A stretch of DNA of 64,000 nt from Vreelandella venusta (GCF_007989605.1 NZ_BJUL01000006.1:124001-188000), one strand, 5' to 3'. Counted from the stretch's first letter, positions 27,829 to 36,579 are shown. Numbers and translations: made by a program. The notes: generated by a model from the sequence alone, not told the origin.

Positions 27829-29367
27829 ATGTTTGAAGTGCTTATTTTATCGTTTGCTCTTGTCTTTGGGATTATTGCCCGCCAGCTCAGCTTACCGCCC
27901 TTGGTGGGCTTTTTGGCCGCTGGATTTGCACTCAACGCCTTCGGCCCTAGCGTTGGCCTGTCCAGCGAAGCAGGCCCCTTACTAGAACATCTCGCCCACT
28001 TAGGTGTTCTACTGCTGCTCTTTACCATTGGCCTAAAACTTAACGTGAAGAGCCTTGCTGAGCCTGTCGTGCTAGGAAGCGCATTTATACATCTAGCCAT
28101 TACCTGCTTACTGTTTACGACTGGCTTCGTCGTATTTTTATCGCTATCTATGGATAAAGCACTCTTGCTTGCCATTGCTCTTTCCTTTTCAAGCACCGTT
28201 CTTGCCGCCAAGGTACTCGAGGCCAAGCGAGAACTGCGCGCCCTCCATGGCCGAATTGCCATCGGCATTTTAATTATTCAAGACTTGGTCGCCATTGCAG
28301 TACTCAGCTTTTATAGTGGCCAGACCCCCAGTCCGTGGGCACTACTGGTATTTTTACTACCACTACTAAGACCGCTTCTTTATTGGCTAATGAGTATTGC
28401 CCAACACGATGAACTGCTGGTACTGCTCGGCGCTGTGCTAGCAATTGCTATCGGCGGAATGGGATTTGAAGCCGTCGGGTTAAGCTCAGAGGTAGGTGCC
28501 TTAGTCATGGGTCTACTGCTTGCCAAACACCCGCGCGCTCAGGAGCTTTCAAAGGCGCTATGGGGAATAAAGGAAATGCTCCTAATCAGCTTTTTCTTAC
28601 AAATAGGAATGGCTGGACTACCCGACACCAATGCCTTAATTTTTGCCGGAGTGCTTGCCTTAGCGCTCCCCTTAAAAGGACTACTATTTTTTGCGCTGCT
28701 GATCGCATTCCGTATCCGGGCGCGTAACGCCTTTCTGGGAGGTTTAAGCCTAACTGCCTACAGTGAATTTGGCCTAATCGTTGCCTCTAGTATTTTAGAG
28801 GAGTGGTTGGTACCGCTCGCCATCGCTGTCGCATTATCTTTTGTCATTTCGGCCCCCCTGAACCGCTTGGCACATGGGCTTTTTGACCGCTGGGAGAAGT
28901 CGTTAACACGTTTTGAACGTGATACGCGCCACCCAGATGAACAACCCGTTAACATCGGTAATGCTACCGTGTTAATACTTGGTATGGGGCGCACAGGTAG
29001 TGCTGCCTACGACTTTTTTAACGATAAAGGGGTGTCAGTTGCGGGCATTGATTCTGATCCTAATAAATCGCAGCACAAACGCCACGTCTACTACGGCGAT
29101 ATAGAAGACGTAGGATTTTGGCATCAATTAGATATTTCAAAGCTGGTAGCAGTCACGTTGGCTACCCCAGAGCTTGAAAGTAAATTAATTGCCACTCGCG
29201 AGCTACGTAAAGCAGGCTTTACTGGACAGCTGTTTGCGGGCATACACTTTCAGGATGAAGCAGCCCCATTGCATGAGGCAGGTGTCGACCAAACCTACTT
29301 ATTAATGACCGGGGCTGGTATTGGCATCGCAGAAAAGGCATGGGAAAGCCTCCAATCTCCCTCTTGA
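27829..29367 (+). CDS. Monovalent cation:proton antiporter (CPA2/KefB-YbaL type) with TrkA-N domain
   Basis: Membrane exchanger of K+ or Na+ for H+. The product has 512 residues: about 12 helices over residues 1-345 (PLLEHLAHLGVLLLLFTIGL, FSSTVLAAKVLEAK, GIKEMLLISFFLQIGMAG), then a cytoplasmic TrkA-N/RCK nucleotide-binding domain (about 375-495) with the Rossmann loop VLILGMGRTGSAAYDFF and IDSDP. Such domains gate transport in response to NAD(H) or glutathione adducts. The length is shorter than KefB/C (about 600), nearer YbaL-like proteins. It ends the + strand membrane-gene run. Confidence 0.88.
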   Translation: MFEVLILSFALVFGIIARQLSLPPLVGFLAAGFALNAFGPSVGLSSEAGPLLEHLAHLGVLLLLFTIGLKLNVKSLAEPVVLGSAFIHLAITCLLFTTGFVVFLSLSMDKALLLAIALSFSSTVLAAKVLEAKRELRALHGRIAIGILIIQDLVAIAVLSFYSGQTPSPWALLVFLLPLLRPLLYWLMSIAQHDELLVLLGAVLAIAIGGMGFEAVGLSSEVGALVMGLLLAKHPRAQELSKALWGIKEMLLISFFLQIGMAGLPDTNALIFAGVLALALPLKGLLFFALLIAFRIRARNAFLGGLSLTAYSEFGLIVASSILEEWLVPLAIAVALSFVISAPLNRLAHGLFDRWEKSLTRFERDTRHPDEQPVNIGNATVLILGMGRTGSAAYDFFNDKGVSVAGIDSDPNKSQHKRHVYYGDIEDVGFWHQLDISKLVAVTLATPELESKLIATRELRKAGFTGQLFAGIHFQDEAAPLHEAGVDQTYLLMTGAGIGIAEKAWESLQSPS

Positions 29368-29404
29368 GCGTTATCGGCAGTAGAGCGATCTTACGATAGC
29401 GCCA

Positions 29405-29506
29405 TCAGCGCCTTAACGTGCCGTGGCTAAGTGAAAACAACAGGGCCAGGGAAAAGCAGCAAGGCGCTACTAGCACAATGATTAACCAGCCACACTGCTT
29501 GATCAT
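29405..29506 (-). CDS. 33-residue membrane peptide divergent from mntR
   Basis: A tiny gene read away from mntR. The product MIKQCGWLIIVLVAPCCFSL and 13 more residues is one hydrophobic helix with a basic end (TLRR) and three cysteines. AGGAGA lies 8 bases before the ATG, a strong ribosome-binding site. It has no recognised family. Its place across a palindrome from mntR recalls the MntR-controlled small proteins of enterobacteria (MntS), but the sequence is unlike MntS. Small size makes chance occurrence possible. Confidence 0.45.
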   Translation of the reverse strand: MIKQCGWLIIVLVAPCCFSLALLFSLSHGTLRR

Positions 29507-29578
29507 TATTTCTTTCTCCTGTGCTAGGATCCCACTAAGTACAGCTGCAGCTCAGCAAAAAAGCTTTATGCAAACAGT

Positions 29579-29592
29579 TTAGCCATGGCTAA
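29579..29592. promoter_or_regulatory. Palindrome TTAGCCATGGCTAA, candidate MntR box
   Basis: A perfect 14-bp palindrome between the 33-residue gene and mntR. Enterobacterial MntR boxes share the TAGC-spacer-GCTA core, and DtxR-family regulators often bind their own promoter. On the minus strand a TTGTTA -35-like box precedes it. Binding is inferred, not shown. Confidence 0.45.
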
Positions 29593-29659
29593 CAATTATC
29601 TAAAAAAATGCGCTACCATCACCCATTAACGTTTCCACTAACCTTGATAAATTTTGCCA

Positions 29660-30136
29660 ATGAGTGAATACCAACAGCAACACTCTCCTACCGCATACGG
29701 CCAAGATGGAGATGCGCTACCACCCGTGGAACAGCATGCACAGCAGTATGAGACGGTGCGTAATGCCCACGAAACGGAACTGATCGAAGATTATGTCGAG
29801 TTAATCGGCGACTTATTACGCCACCGCGGAGAAGCGCGCGCAGCGGACATTGCTACTCGAATGGCCGTTAGCCAAGCGACCGTCTCTAAAATGATTCGCC
29901 GCCTAAATGAGCTGGGCCTAGTGACAAGCAAGCCCTATCGCTCGCTCTTTTTGACCGAAGAAGGTCAAAAAATGGCCGAAACGTCCCGGACGCGTCACGA
30001 TGTAGTGCTGCATTTTTTGCGTGCCCTTGGGGTTGATGACAGTACTGCGCGTATTGATGCAGAAGGCATGGAGCATCATGTTAGTGATAAAACACTCACG
30101 ATCATGCAGCGCTTCACCGAGCAACAGCGAACATAA
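29660..30136 (+). CDS. mntR: Manganese-responsive transcriptional regulator MntR (DtxR family)
   Basis: Mn2+-dependent repressor of manganese uptake genes, and activator of export in some species. The product has 158 residues: a polar N-terminal arm, then a winged helix (ELIEDYVELIGDLLRHRGEARAADIATRMAVSQATVSKMIRRLNELGLV) and a dimerisation domain with metal ligands (residues around HDVVLHFLRALGVD, AEGMEHHVS). The LTEEGQKMA wing strand is typical. ATG 29660 is used; an upstream TTG is in frame but lacks support, and the ribosome-binding site is weak for both. No mntH or mntP is within the window. Confidence 0.9.
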   Translation: MSEYQQQHSPTAYGQDGDALPPVEQHAQQYETVRNAHETELIEDYVELIGDLLRHRGEARAADIATRMAVSQATVSKMIRRLNELGLVTSKPYRSLFLTEEGQKMAETSRTRHDVVLHFLRALGVDDSTARIDAEGMEHHVSDKTLTIMQRFTEQQRT

Positions 30137-30150
30137 TTACGCTACTGAAT

Positions 30151-30867
30151 TCACTTGATAGGTACCGCTGAGAGGCGGTTCACTTGGGCTATTCGCCCGT
30201 TCCAGATCATCTCAATATGAGTGGTCTGGATAATATCCAGAACGAACTGCGGCGTCATTAATGCCCAGCAAGTGGCACCTGTTTGCCGAACAGAATGGTA
30301 GCGCAGACCAACACGTTGCTGTTTACGCAGCTCTCTGCCTAATGTGCGAGCTGCTCGATAATCATTGGCATCATAAATGGCATGGGATGGTTGAAGTGCC
30401 AAGCCATCGCGACAAGCTTGTTCATTAAATAGACACTTAAGCCCACGGAAGATAAACCGTTCAAAATGTAACGACGGTACGTTCTTCCAATAGATTTCCT
30501 GGTGGTGCCTCACTTCACTGATTGCCGTTGGCAGTGCATCCGCAATGTAAAGCACGCCAAAGCTGCCGTCGCTAAAGCGAGAACCGTCCGGATTAACGTG
30601 GGTAAAAGGCGCAGTCGCATAAGAGCATCCTCGGATACCAAAGGGAATCTGGTTGTGAGGAATGAGCCCTAAGTCGCCAGCCTCGTTACGCAGCCTTGGG
30701 TTCGTTAGCGCCTGTAGGGCATAAAGCGCTTCAAACTCATCAAGGCTCGCAACATCGTCAAACAGCCCAATAGGAGGAAATTTACTGTTGACTAAGCGAT
30801 ACCCTACTACCTCTTGCGATTTACACAGAGGCAGCGAACCTTCGCTTATTTCCACCGGATCTACCAC
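30151..30867 (-). CDS. RES-domain toxin of a type II toxin-antitoxin pair
   Basis: RES toxins degrade NAD+ and stop growth (shown for P. putida Res and M. tuberculosis MbcT). The 238-residue product carries the family signatures YRLVNSKFPPIGLFDDV (conserved Arg24), DEFEALYALQALTNPRLR, GIRGCSYATAPFTHVNPDGS, and SDGSFGVLYIADALPTAISE. It starts at a GTG overlapping the antitoxin stop by 7 bases, the usual antitoxin-first order. It is longer than the minimal domain, with an extended C-terminal part. Confidence in the toxin family is high, activity unproven. Confidence 0.88.
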   Translation of the reverse strand: MVDPVEISEGSLPLCKSQEVVGYRLVNSKFPPIGLFDDVASLDEFEALYALQALTNPRLRNEAGDLGLIPHNQIPFGIRGCSYATAPFTHVNPDGSRFSDGSFGVLYIADALPTAISEVRHHQEIYWKNVPSLHFERFIFRGLKCLFNEQACRDGLALQPSHAIYDANDYRAARTLGRELRKQQRVGLRYHSVRQTGATCWALMTPQFVLDIIQTTHIEMIWNGRIAQVNRLSAVPIK

Positions 30868-31259
30868 TGAGCACCTCGCAGGCTATCAATACGCTTGAAG
30901 GTTTCATAAAGTGCAGCGAAATCTCCGGTACCAATCACCTCAAGCGGCGTGCGCCCATTAAAGTAAGGGTTGTGATTTGCCATGGAGACGAACCCGTAAA
31001 CATTATCAGGGTTTTCAAACAGCATCCGCAGTGCCGCATGAATATTGAGTAAATAACTGATTCTCGCCAATTGATCGCTGTCTAACTTGATCTCAGCCAA
31101 ATCTCCCCGCCGCGCTCGGGCATAGCTACTGTGGGAGACACGTAGAATCGATTCGCCCTGCTCACCTGTCGCCCGCCATTTGTCCAAAATGCGCACAGCG
31201 GCTTTCAAACCAGCTGCCGCGGCGGCCTTATCCTGAATAACATTGCTGGCTGTTTGCAT
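30861..31259 (-). CDS. Xre/MbcA/ParS-type antitoxin with DUF2384 domain
   Basis: Partner of the RES toxin. The 132-residue product has an N-terminal helical part with a likely helix-turn-helix (AVRILDKWRATGEQGESILRVS) and the C-terminal toxin-binding region (LARISYLLNIHAALRMLFENPDNVYGFVSMANHNPYFNGRTPLEVIGTGDFAALYE), diagnostic of the antitoxin family. GAGGTG precedes ATG 31259. It is expected to repress its own promoter. Confidence 0.88.
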   Translation of the reverse strand: MQTASNVIQDKAAAAAGLKAAVRILDKWRATGEQGESILRVSHSSYARARRGDLAEIKLDSDQLARISYLLNIHAALRMLFENPDNVYGFVSMANHNPYFNGRTPLEVIGTGDFAALYETFKRIDSLRGAQW

Positions 31260-31464
31260 AAGCACCTCGCACCCTGTCTGCATTCACCTATCCATAGATA
31301 CTAAATCAAAAAAATTGTGTCTGCAAAGACAGTATCTACCAACACAATATCTACAAATACAACTTAATTCAAAAGACTATTCACCTCAATTCGTAACCTT
31401 AGGCTTATCAGGTACCTACTGATGAAGACGATGGTCTGCCAGCCCCCCTAAAATAACATTAAGC

Positions 31465-31505
31465 AAAAAAAAGCCTCGCCGAATATTTTTAATATCCAGC
31501 GAGGC
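31465..31505 (-). terminator. Terminator at the end of the polysaccharide operon
   Basis: Seven-bp GC-rich stem GCCTCGC/GCGAGGC (31473-31479, 31499-31505) with an AT-rich interior that can pair further. On the minus strand it is followed by TTTTTTTT, so it terminates transcripts coming from the polysaccharide genes. The gap 31260-31464 also holds the antitoxin leader. Confidence 0.85.
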
Positions 31506-31535
31506 GTTTATAAAAATGGGGGCATACCACATACC

Positions 31536-31591
31536 CACCACTCACCACTCACCACTCACCAATCACCAATCACCAATCACCAATCACCAAT
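31536..31591. repeat. Eight 7-bp tandem repeats (CACCACT x3, CACCAAT x5)
   Basis: An uninterrupted heptamer array, three copies of CACCACT followed by five of CACCAAT. It ends 3 bases before the stop codon of the last polysaccharide gene, so it lies in its 3' untranslated region. The number of copies could vary between strains by slippage. Confidence 0.9.
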
Positions 31592-31594
31592 CAC

Positions 31595-32536
31595 TTAAGA
31601 TCTTTCTGGCTTAGCCAAGCCGAGAAGTAGCGCCAATCTGTACGTTGCGGAGTAAGACTTAAAGTAATAACACAACAGATAAGCTAAAAACCTCTCTGAA
31701 AAAGTCAGCTCTTTCTCTAAAAACAGTTTCAGCGCTTTTATGGGAGGAAGATAGCCTTTAACTAAAATCATAAAAAAACTTCTCTTCGAATTTATCTTCA
31801 ATTTATTCAACTGCCCTCCCATCACTCGTCTTCTTTTTTTAAGAATATCCTTTACATTTGAGCGTGCAGGATGTTTAACAATAACCTCCTGGGCGTATTC
31901 AACAGGAATTCCTTTTTCGTTCGCGCGCACTCCCCACTCATTGTCACCGCCTGACATGAGGCTATCGTTAAAATGCCCAACTACTTCAAAATTTTTTGAC
32001 CAAGTTACCATATTAGCAGTCACTGCCCCGCCCCATTGCGCATAGCGTTCTTGATCAAACCCAAAGGCCTTTTCATAAATTTCAACAAGCGTCAGCTTTT
32101 CAGATTTAAAGAACAGCTCTACTTTGCCAGCAACTCGCTCTGCACCTTTATCGAGTCGATTAATAGCGGTCTCTAGCCAATAGGGATCAGGGATACAATC
32201 AGAATCCGTAAACGCTACTATTTCACCTCGCGAAATCTTTAATGCAGCATTTCTCGCTGCATATGAGCCCGGTTTCGCTTCTTGGATCATGGTGAAGTTT
32301 TTGGGTAAGTAAAAGTCCGCTGGAGGAGAATCATCAGGAGCATTATTGACAATAATGACTTCAAAATTGTCTCGAGCAAGCGACTGATTGTCTAATGCAG
32401 CAACACACTTTTTAAGCCGAGACCAGTCATAATAGGTCGGTACAATCACAGAAACTCTTGGAAAATCAACTCGAATACCGACACTGGCGACGTCTCCTAC
32501 CTGCCTGTTTTTTATTCCTTTTTCATAAAATGACAT
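31595..32536 (-). CDS. Family 2 glycosyltransferase
   Basis: Transfers a sugar from a nucleotide donor to the growing repeat unit on the inner face of the inner membrane. The 313-residue product has the GT-A start VSVIVPTYYDWSRLKKCV, KPGSYAARNAALKISRGEIV and the metal-binding AFTDSDCIPDPYW (DxD-type motif), then WGGAVTANMVTWSKN and MSGGDNEWGVRANEKG. Last gene of the polysaccharide operon. The donor and linkage cannot be read from sequence. Confidence 0.88.
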   Translation of the reverse strand: MSFYEKGIKNRQVGDVASVGIRVDFPRVSVIVPTYYDWSRLKKCVAALDNQSLARDNFEVIIVNNAPDDSPPADFYLPKNFTMIQEAKPGSYAARNAALKISRGEIVAFTDSDCIPDPYWLETAINRLDKGAERVAGKVELFFKSEKLTLVEIYEKAFGFDQERYAQWGGAVTANMVTWSKNFEVVGHFNDSLMSGGDNEWGVRANEKGIPVEYAQEVIVKHPARSNVKDILKKRRRVMGGQLNKLKINSKRSFFMILVKGYLPPIKALKLFLEKELTFSERFLAYLLCYYFKSYSATYRLALLLGLAKPERS

Positions 32537-32615
32537 GTCACGCCCTCACAAAATTATTGAGAAGCTAGCTTTACTCTCTCTTCAAACTACGTACTCATCT
32601 TGTATGGACATTCGT

Positions 32616-33827
32616 TCAGGCATGGTTGGCTACTTCAAGGCGGCAGCTGTTACGCAGATGAGAGGTGACGCGTTCACACTCTCGGCCATCGTTCATAGCG
32701 GCATGGCGAGCTACAAAAGTTGCTAAGCGCTGGTGATGAACTTTGTTAGCCAAGGATTCCCAGGCTTCGGGTAATTGCTCCCAAGATTCGATTACCGGAC
32801 CTGGCGCATCAGCAAGATAATCGCCATAAACCCCCACATCAAGGTTGAGATAATCATCCAGGTCAGGTGCCATTAGAATGATGGGGCGATTCAAACAAGC
32901 ATAGTCAAACATCAAACTCGAATAGTCAGTGATAAGTACATCGACTGCCGGAAATAAAGCATTTACATCGGGAAATAAACTGACAGGCGCTTCACAAATA
33001 CTAGCATTCTCCTCTATCAGCGCTTGCACACCGCTCATTTTTAACGAGGTGTGCCCGCGGATGAGTAATAACACTCGATGCTTTTCAAGCCATGGTAGTA
33101 AGGCCTTTAGGCGTTTGCCTTGGGACACATCAAGCCCACCCTTGCCCTGCATTCTAAGAGTCGGTGCATATAGCACGACCTTGTCGTACGCTAGGATGTC
33201 GATGCCAGCCTGCTCCAATAGTGTTGACGCATTTTCTTGGAAAGCATTCCAGCGGGGATAGCCAAGCGCAGTGACACGGTCGCTCGGTAAACCGAAAGCA
33301 GAAATCATTCGCTCTCGGCCGACGTCGGAAGCCACTAGTACTTGCTGCGGTCTACGCTGCCCAGGTAGGGCCCGGCGTAGATAACGATCAAACACGCTGG
33401 TAAAAGCGCCAAGCCGGGAAGAGCGCGCATCCTGAACTAGGCGCTTAAGAGGGGTGCCATGCGTTAGGTTGATCAGCTGCCCCCCAAATGACGCATGCGC
33501 ATTAATATCTTCAGCCGAATGAGTGACAAGAAAAAGCCGTGCACGCAGCGACAGCAGGATTCCTTTGACTGAATAAGCAAGATAGGCTTCGCCGCCCTCT
33601 TCACGGACTCGCTGAACAACTTCTTGATCATGCGCAAGCCAAACTGCTCTCAAGCTAGGCTCATGATCCCGCACATGGCGATACAAATAGCTTGTATTGT
33701 CAGCGAACTGGCGACCATGCCAAGCACCAAATATCCATAAACTATCATTGCGCGGGAAGCATCCGCCGATCAAGCATAGCGGCAACCATGCTAGCTGTTT
33801 TGCTAAACGAAGTGTGTAAGAGGACAT
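32616..33827 (-). CDS. CDP-glycerol glycerophosphotransferase family protein
   Basis: Transfers glycerol phosphate from CDP-glycerol to a sugar or polyol, as TagB/TagF do in teichoic acid synthesis and as some Gram-negative capsule enzymes do. The product has 403 residues. Visible features are IFGAWHGRQFADNTSYLYRH, NLTHGTPLKRL (a conserved His-Gly-Thr), LYAPTLR, LLIRGHTSLK (conserved His), and TDYSSLMFDYACLNRP near the C-terminus, all standard in this family. ATG 33827 has AAGGA 7 bases upstream; the TTG before it lacks support. tagD is adjacent. Confidence 0.92.
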   Translation of the reverse strand: MSSYTLRLAKQLAWLPLCLIGGCFPRNDSLWIFGAWHGRQFADNTSYLYRHVRDHEPSLRAVWLAHDQEVVQRVREEGGEAYLAYSVKGILLSLRARLFLVTHSAEDINAHASFGGQLINLTHGTPLKRLVQDARSSRLGAFTSVFDRYLRRALPGQRRPQQVLVASDVGRERMISAFGLPSDRVTALGYPRWNAFQENASTLLEQAGIDILAYDKVVLYAPTLRMQGKGGLDVSQGKRLKALLPWLEKHRVLLLIRGHTSLKMSGVQALIEENASICEAPVSLFPDVNALFPAVDVLITDYSSLMFDYACLNRPIILMAPDLDDYLNLDVGVYGDYLADAPGPVIESWEQLPEAWESLANKVHHQRLATFVARHAAMNDGRECERVTSHLRNSCRLEVANHA

Positions 33828-33867
33828 TGTGATTTCCTTGGCACTGTCGCCAACAATCAAAGAAATA

Positions 33868-34329
33868 TTAGCCGAAGTCTTTTCTTAACGTATCGAGCAC
33901 GTCAAAGGCGTTCATTAACTCTTCCCGTGAAACGCTATAAAAAGGATTAAGTGAACGTTTCAATTGAGTCGTAGAGACACCATCGGTACGTGGCAGGTAT
34001 ATCACTTCACAGTGGGGTGAAAGAAAGTCAAAGTGGCCCTTCCAATCATCACCAATAGCAAAGGTGTCGACTGAATAGCGCTGGATATCCTGAAGCTTTT
34101 GCTCCCAATCGGTCTCGGGAATCACCTGATCGACATAGCGCAAGGAGCGTACAATCTCAGCGCGGTGCTCAAATGGAATCAACGTGCGCTTGCCTTTGAG
34201 CGTATTAAATTCATCCGTTGAGATTCCCACTACCAAACGGTCTCCCATCTCAGCCAATCGTCTTAGCAAATTCAGATGGCCAATATGAAACATGTCAAAG
34301 GTGCCATAAGTAATTACTGTCTTGGTCAT
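33868..34329 (-). CDS. tagD: Glycerol-3-phosphate cytidylyltransferase (TagD type)
   Basis: Makes CDP-glycerol from CTP and glycerol 3-phosphate. The 153-residue product is the single-domain family with the HxGH signature in GTFDMFHIGHLNLLRR, the KGKRTLIPFEHRAEIVRSLR stretch, DTFAIGDDWKGHFDFL, and the RTDGVSTTQLK C-terminal motif. The best-known members feed wall teichoic acid synthesis in Bacillus. Here, in a Gram-negative context, it supplies the transferase encoded 40 bases downstream. AGGGG precedes the ATG. Confidence 0.95.
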   Translation of the reverse strand: MTKTVITYGTFDMFHIGHLNLLRRLAEMGDRLVVGISTDEFNTLKGKRTLIPFEHRAEIVRSLRYVDQVIPETDWEQKLQDIQRYSVDTFAIGDDWKGHFDFLSPHCEVIYLPRTDGVSTTQLKRSLNPFYSVSREELMNAFDVLDTLRKDFG

Positions 34330-34355
34330 GAGTGTTGCCCCTTTGCTTGCTCAGA

Positions 34356-35276
34356 TTATTTAATACAGCGACGTAACTGAACGTAGTAAGGTTGAGGCAC
34401 TAGTAATGAGATAGCATGCAGCCATAAACGCATGTTCATCCCTCCCCATCTTAATGCTTCTAAATCCAAGCGTACTGATTGGCCAAGCAGCTTCTTCTCA
34501 ACAGCCCAAGAAATAACTTTGCGATTTATTGCCAAACGCAATTGCCGCCGCTCACCACGCTTTAATGTAGACTCATACTGTTTAAAAAGATCAACACCAG
34601 GATGTAAACCGACAAGGTTGCGTTTATCTCGAGTAATATCGCTGTTTTCCAGAAGCCATAAAGTAGTTACATTGGCGTTATAGTGAATCTCTTTTAATTC
34701 ACACAGCACTTTCAACCAAAAATATACATCGCCACCGCGGCGATAAAGCCCAGCAGGAAATCCTCCCATAGATAAAAACCGCTCACGCCTAATACACGCC
34801 CCATTCATATGAATAAAGTCGAACAGCGCAAAGAACTCCAAGGCTTCCAAGCGGCTCAGGCGGCCACTAGGCTTCCCTTTTATTCTCGGCAACCGCCTCC
34901 AGCCTTCCATCTTTTGGTAAGCATTGACGTATAATTCAATATCAGAGTACTGAATAATTGCATTAGCAAAACATGACAAGTGGTCTGATAACATAATGTC
35001 GTCAGCATCAAAAAAGACCAACCAGTCACTAGTTGATTTATCTGCCCCTAAGTTACGAGCAGCATATCCCCCTGCCCCTGGAGAGTCGCGCTGAAAAAGT
35101 CTTAACAGACCGGCCTTCTCATGCTGTTGCAAAATTTCTAAAGAGCCGTCTGTAGAGCCATCGTCTACGGCAATCACCTCAAAATCTTTAAAATTCTGCC
35201 TATATATACACTCAAGTGAATCATTTAAAGTATTCACCTTGTTATAGACCGGCATGATTACGGAGAAGAAAGCCAT
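34356..35276 (-). CDS. Family 2 glycosyltransferase
   Basis: GT-A fold enzyme of 306 residues with FFSVIMPVYNKVNTLNDSLE, the VIAVDDGSTDGSLEIL segment and the metal-binding VFFDADDIM. It has ARNLGADKS and HMNGACIRRERFLSMGGFP typical of GT2. It sits between tagD and a GT4 gene. Probably adds one sugar of the repeat unit; the donor is unknown. Confidence 0.88.
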   Translation of the reverse strand: MAFFSVIMPVYNKVNTLNDSLECIYRQNFKDFEVIAVDDGSTDGSLEILQQHEKAGLLRLFQRDSPGAGGYAARNLGADKSTSDWLVFFDADDIMLSDHLSCFANAIIQYSDIELYVNAYQKMEGWRRLPRIKGKPSGRLSRLEALEFFALFDFIHMNGACIRRERFLSMGGFPAGLYRRGGDVYFWLKVLCELKEIHYNANVTTLWLLENSDITRDKRNLVGLHPGVDLFKQYESTLKRGERRQLRLAINRKVISWAVEKKLLGQSVRLDLEALRWGGMNMRLWLHAISLLVPQPYYVQLRRCIK

Positions 35277-35364
35277 AACAATAGGTTCTCATAAGTTTAC
35301 TAGGAGCAGGATAAATGCTTTTTATCTATAAGATCATTTATCCATAACAAATAGTTTTCTATCT

Positions 35365-36579
35365 TCAGACCTCATTAACAGCACTATTATTCGCTAACTT
35401 TCTCTTTAGGCTACACGATACTAGGCTGTGTATTTCCATCGATCTAAGCATTACCGCATTAACTTTGTGAACATCGTACTTATTTTTAGCAATTTCATAC
35501 GAACGTCTGCCCATGGTTCGTACCAGGTCGGGACTATCAATGAACGCCTGCATAGCATCCTCAAGCGAATCGACATCTCTAACGGGTATCAAATAGCCAT
35601 TATCACCCTCAATGACAGTCTCACGGCATCCAGGTGCATCGGTAGTAATCACCGCCCGCCCCATCGCCATGGCTTCCAACACTGAACGAGGTGTGCCTTC
35701 CCGATAATAGCTGGGGAGTACATAAACACTGCAGTTCGAGATTGCCGGGCGTACGTCATTAAGCCAGCCTAAATGATCAATTGAGCCCTCCTTTACCCAA
35801 GTGTCCAATTCTTCCCGGGTAATCGTATCGGGATTACTATCAATGTCACCGGCCAGTTGAAATTCTATTTCGGGGTGCCGCTGTTTAATTCGGCGTGCAG
35901 CCTCAGCATATTGACGCACTCCTTTGTCGCCCAACAGGCGAGCAATCAGTAAGAAGCGTGGTGGGCCTGCGGGTACAGGCACTAGCGTATAATGGTCCAT
36001 GTCTACCCCTGAACCATTGAGAACTTGCGAAGGTACCTTCTCAGGTAGTATCCCCAACTCACAAAACAAAGCGTTATCATCAGGATTCTGAAAAAACACC
36101 TTGTCTGCTCTATTGAGTGCCGCGGCATATAATCTACGCACAATTTGATAGACCAGAGCACGCTTGCCGCTGGCCTGGCTCGCAAATGCGTAACCCAGTC
36201 CGGTAATGAGCGCATAGCGACGAGGAACTCTGGCCAACCAGGCTGCCAATAGCCCGTAAACAACAGGCTTGATCGTGTAGCTAAGCACCATTGCTGGGCG
36301 AATTTTGCACATAAGACGATAAAGTGCATGCAGCGTTAAAGCATCGCGCCACGGGTTTAGCCCATTTCTCTGCATCGGAAAGTCGTGAGCAACCGCTCCC
36401 CAGGCCTCAAGCTGCTGGCGAGTAGTCGTGTCTTCAAGAAGTCCTGGAGCTGCTACATGGACGTCTAATCCAGCGTTGATCAGGGCTTGAACCAGTGGTC
36501 CTCTAAAATTGACCAATGAATAGCTCGTGCCCGATATCAGCAAAAAACGCTTATTCGAGATATCAACCTTAGGCTTCAT
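35365..36579 (-). CDS. Family 4 glycosyltransferase
   Basis: GT-B retaining enzyme of 404 residues. The start KRFLLISGTSYSLVNFRGPL and the GPPRFLLIARLLGDKGVRQYAEAA and SNCSVYVLPSYYREGTPRSVLEAMA motifs (the last with the E-x7-E donor-binding site) are characteristic of CapM/WbpX-like enzymes. ATG 36579 has AAGGAG 5 bases upstream; the GTG two codons earlier overlaps that site. About 140 bases without a gene separate it from the aminotransferase upstream. Confidence 0.9.
   Translation of the reverse strand: MKPKVDISNKRFLLISGTSYSLVNFRGPLVQALINAGLDVHVAAPGLLEDTTTRQQLEAWGAVAHDFPMQRNGLNPWRDALTLHALYRLMCKIRPAMVLSYTIKPVVYGLLAAWLARVPRRYALITGLGYAFASQASGKRALVYQIVRRLYAAALNRADKVFFQNPDDNALFCELGILPEKVPSQVLNGSGVDMDHYTLVPVPAGPPRFLLIARLLGDKGVRQYAEAARRIKQRHPEIEFQLAGDIDSNPDTITREELDTWVKEGSIDHLGWLNDVRPAISNCSVYVLPSYYREGTPRSVLEAMAMGRAVITTDAPGCRETVIEGDNGYLIPVRDVDSLEDAMQAFIDSPDLVRTMGRRSYEIAKNKYDVHKVNAVMLRSMEIHSLVSCSLKRKLANNSAVNEV

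Noticed and set aside
27829..29367. The CPA2 antiporter as a true KefB/KefC glutathione-gated efflux system
   Set aside because: The protein is about 90 residues shorter than KefB/C, and no KefG/KefF ancillary subunit gene is adjacent; kept as a general CPA2 member.
31536..31591. Heptamer array as a CRISPR-like array
   Set aside because: Units are only 7 bp, adjacent without spacers, and no cas genes are in the window.
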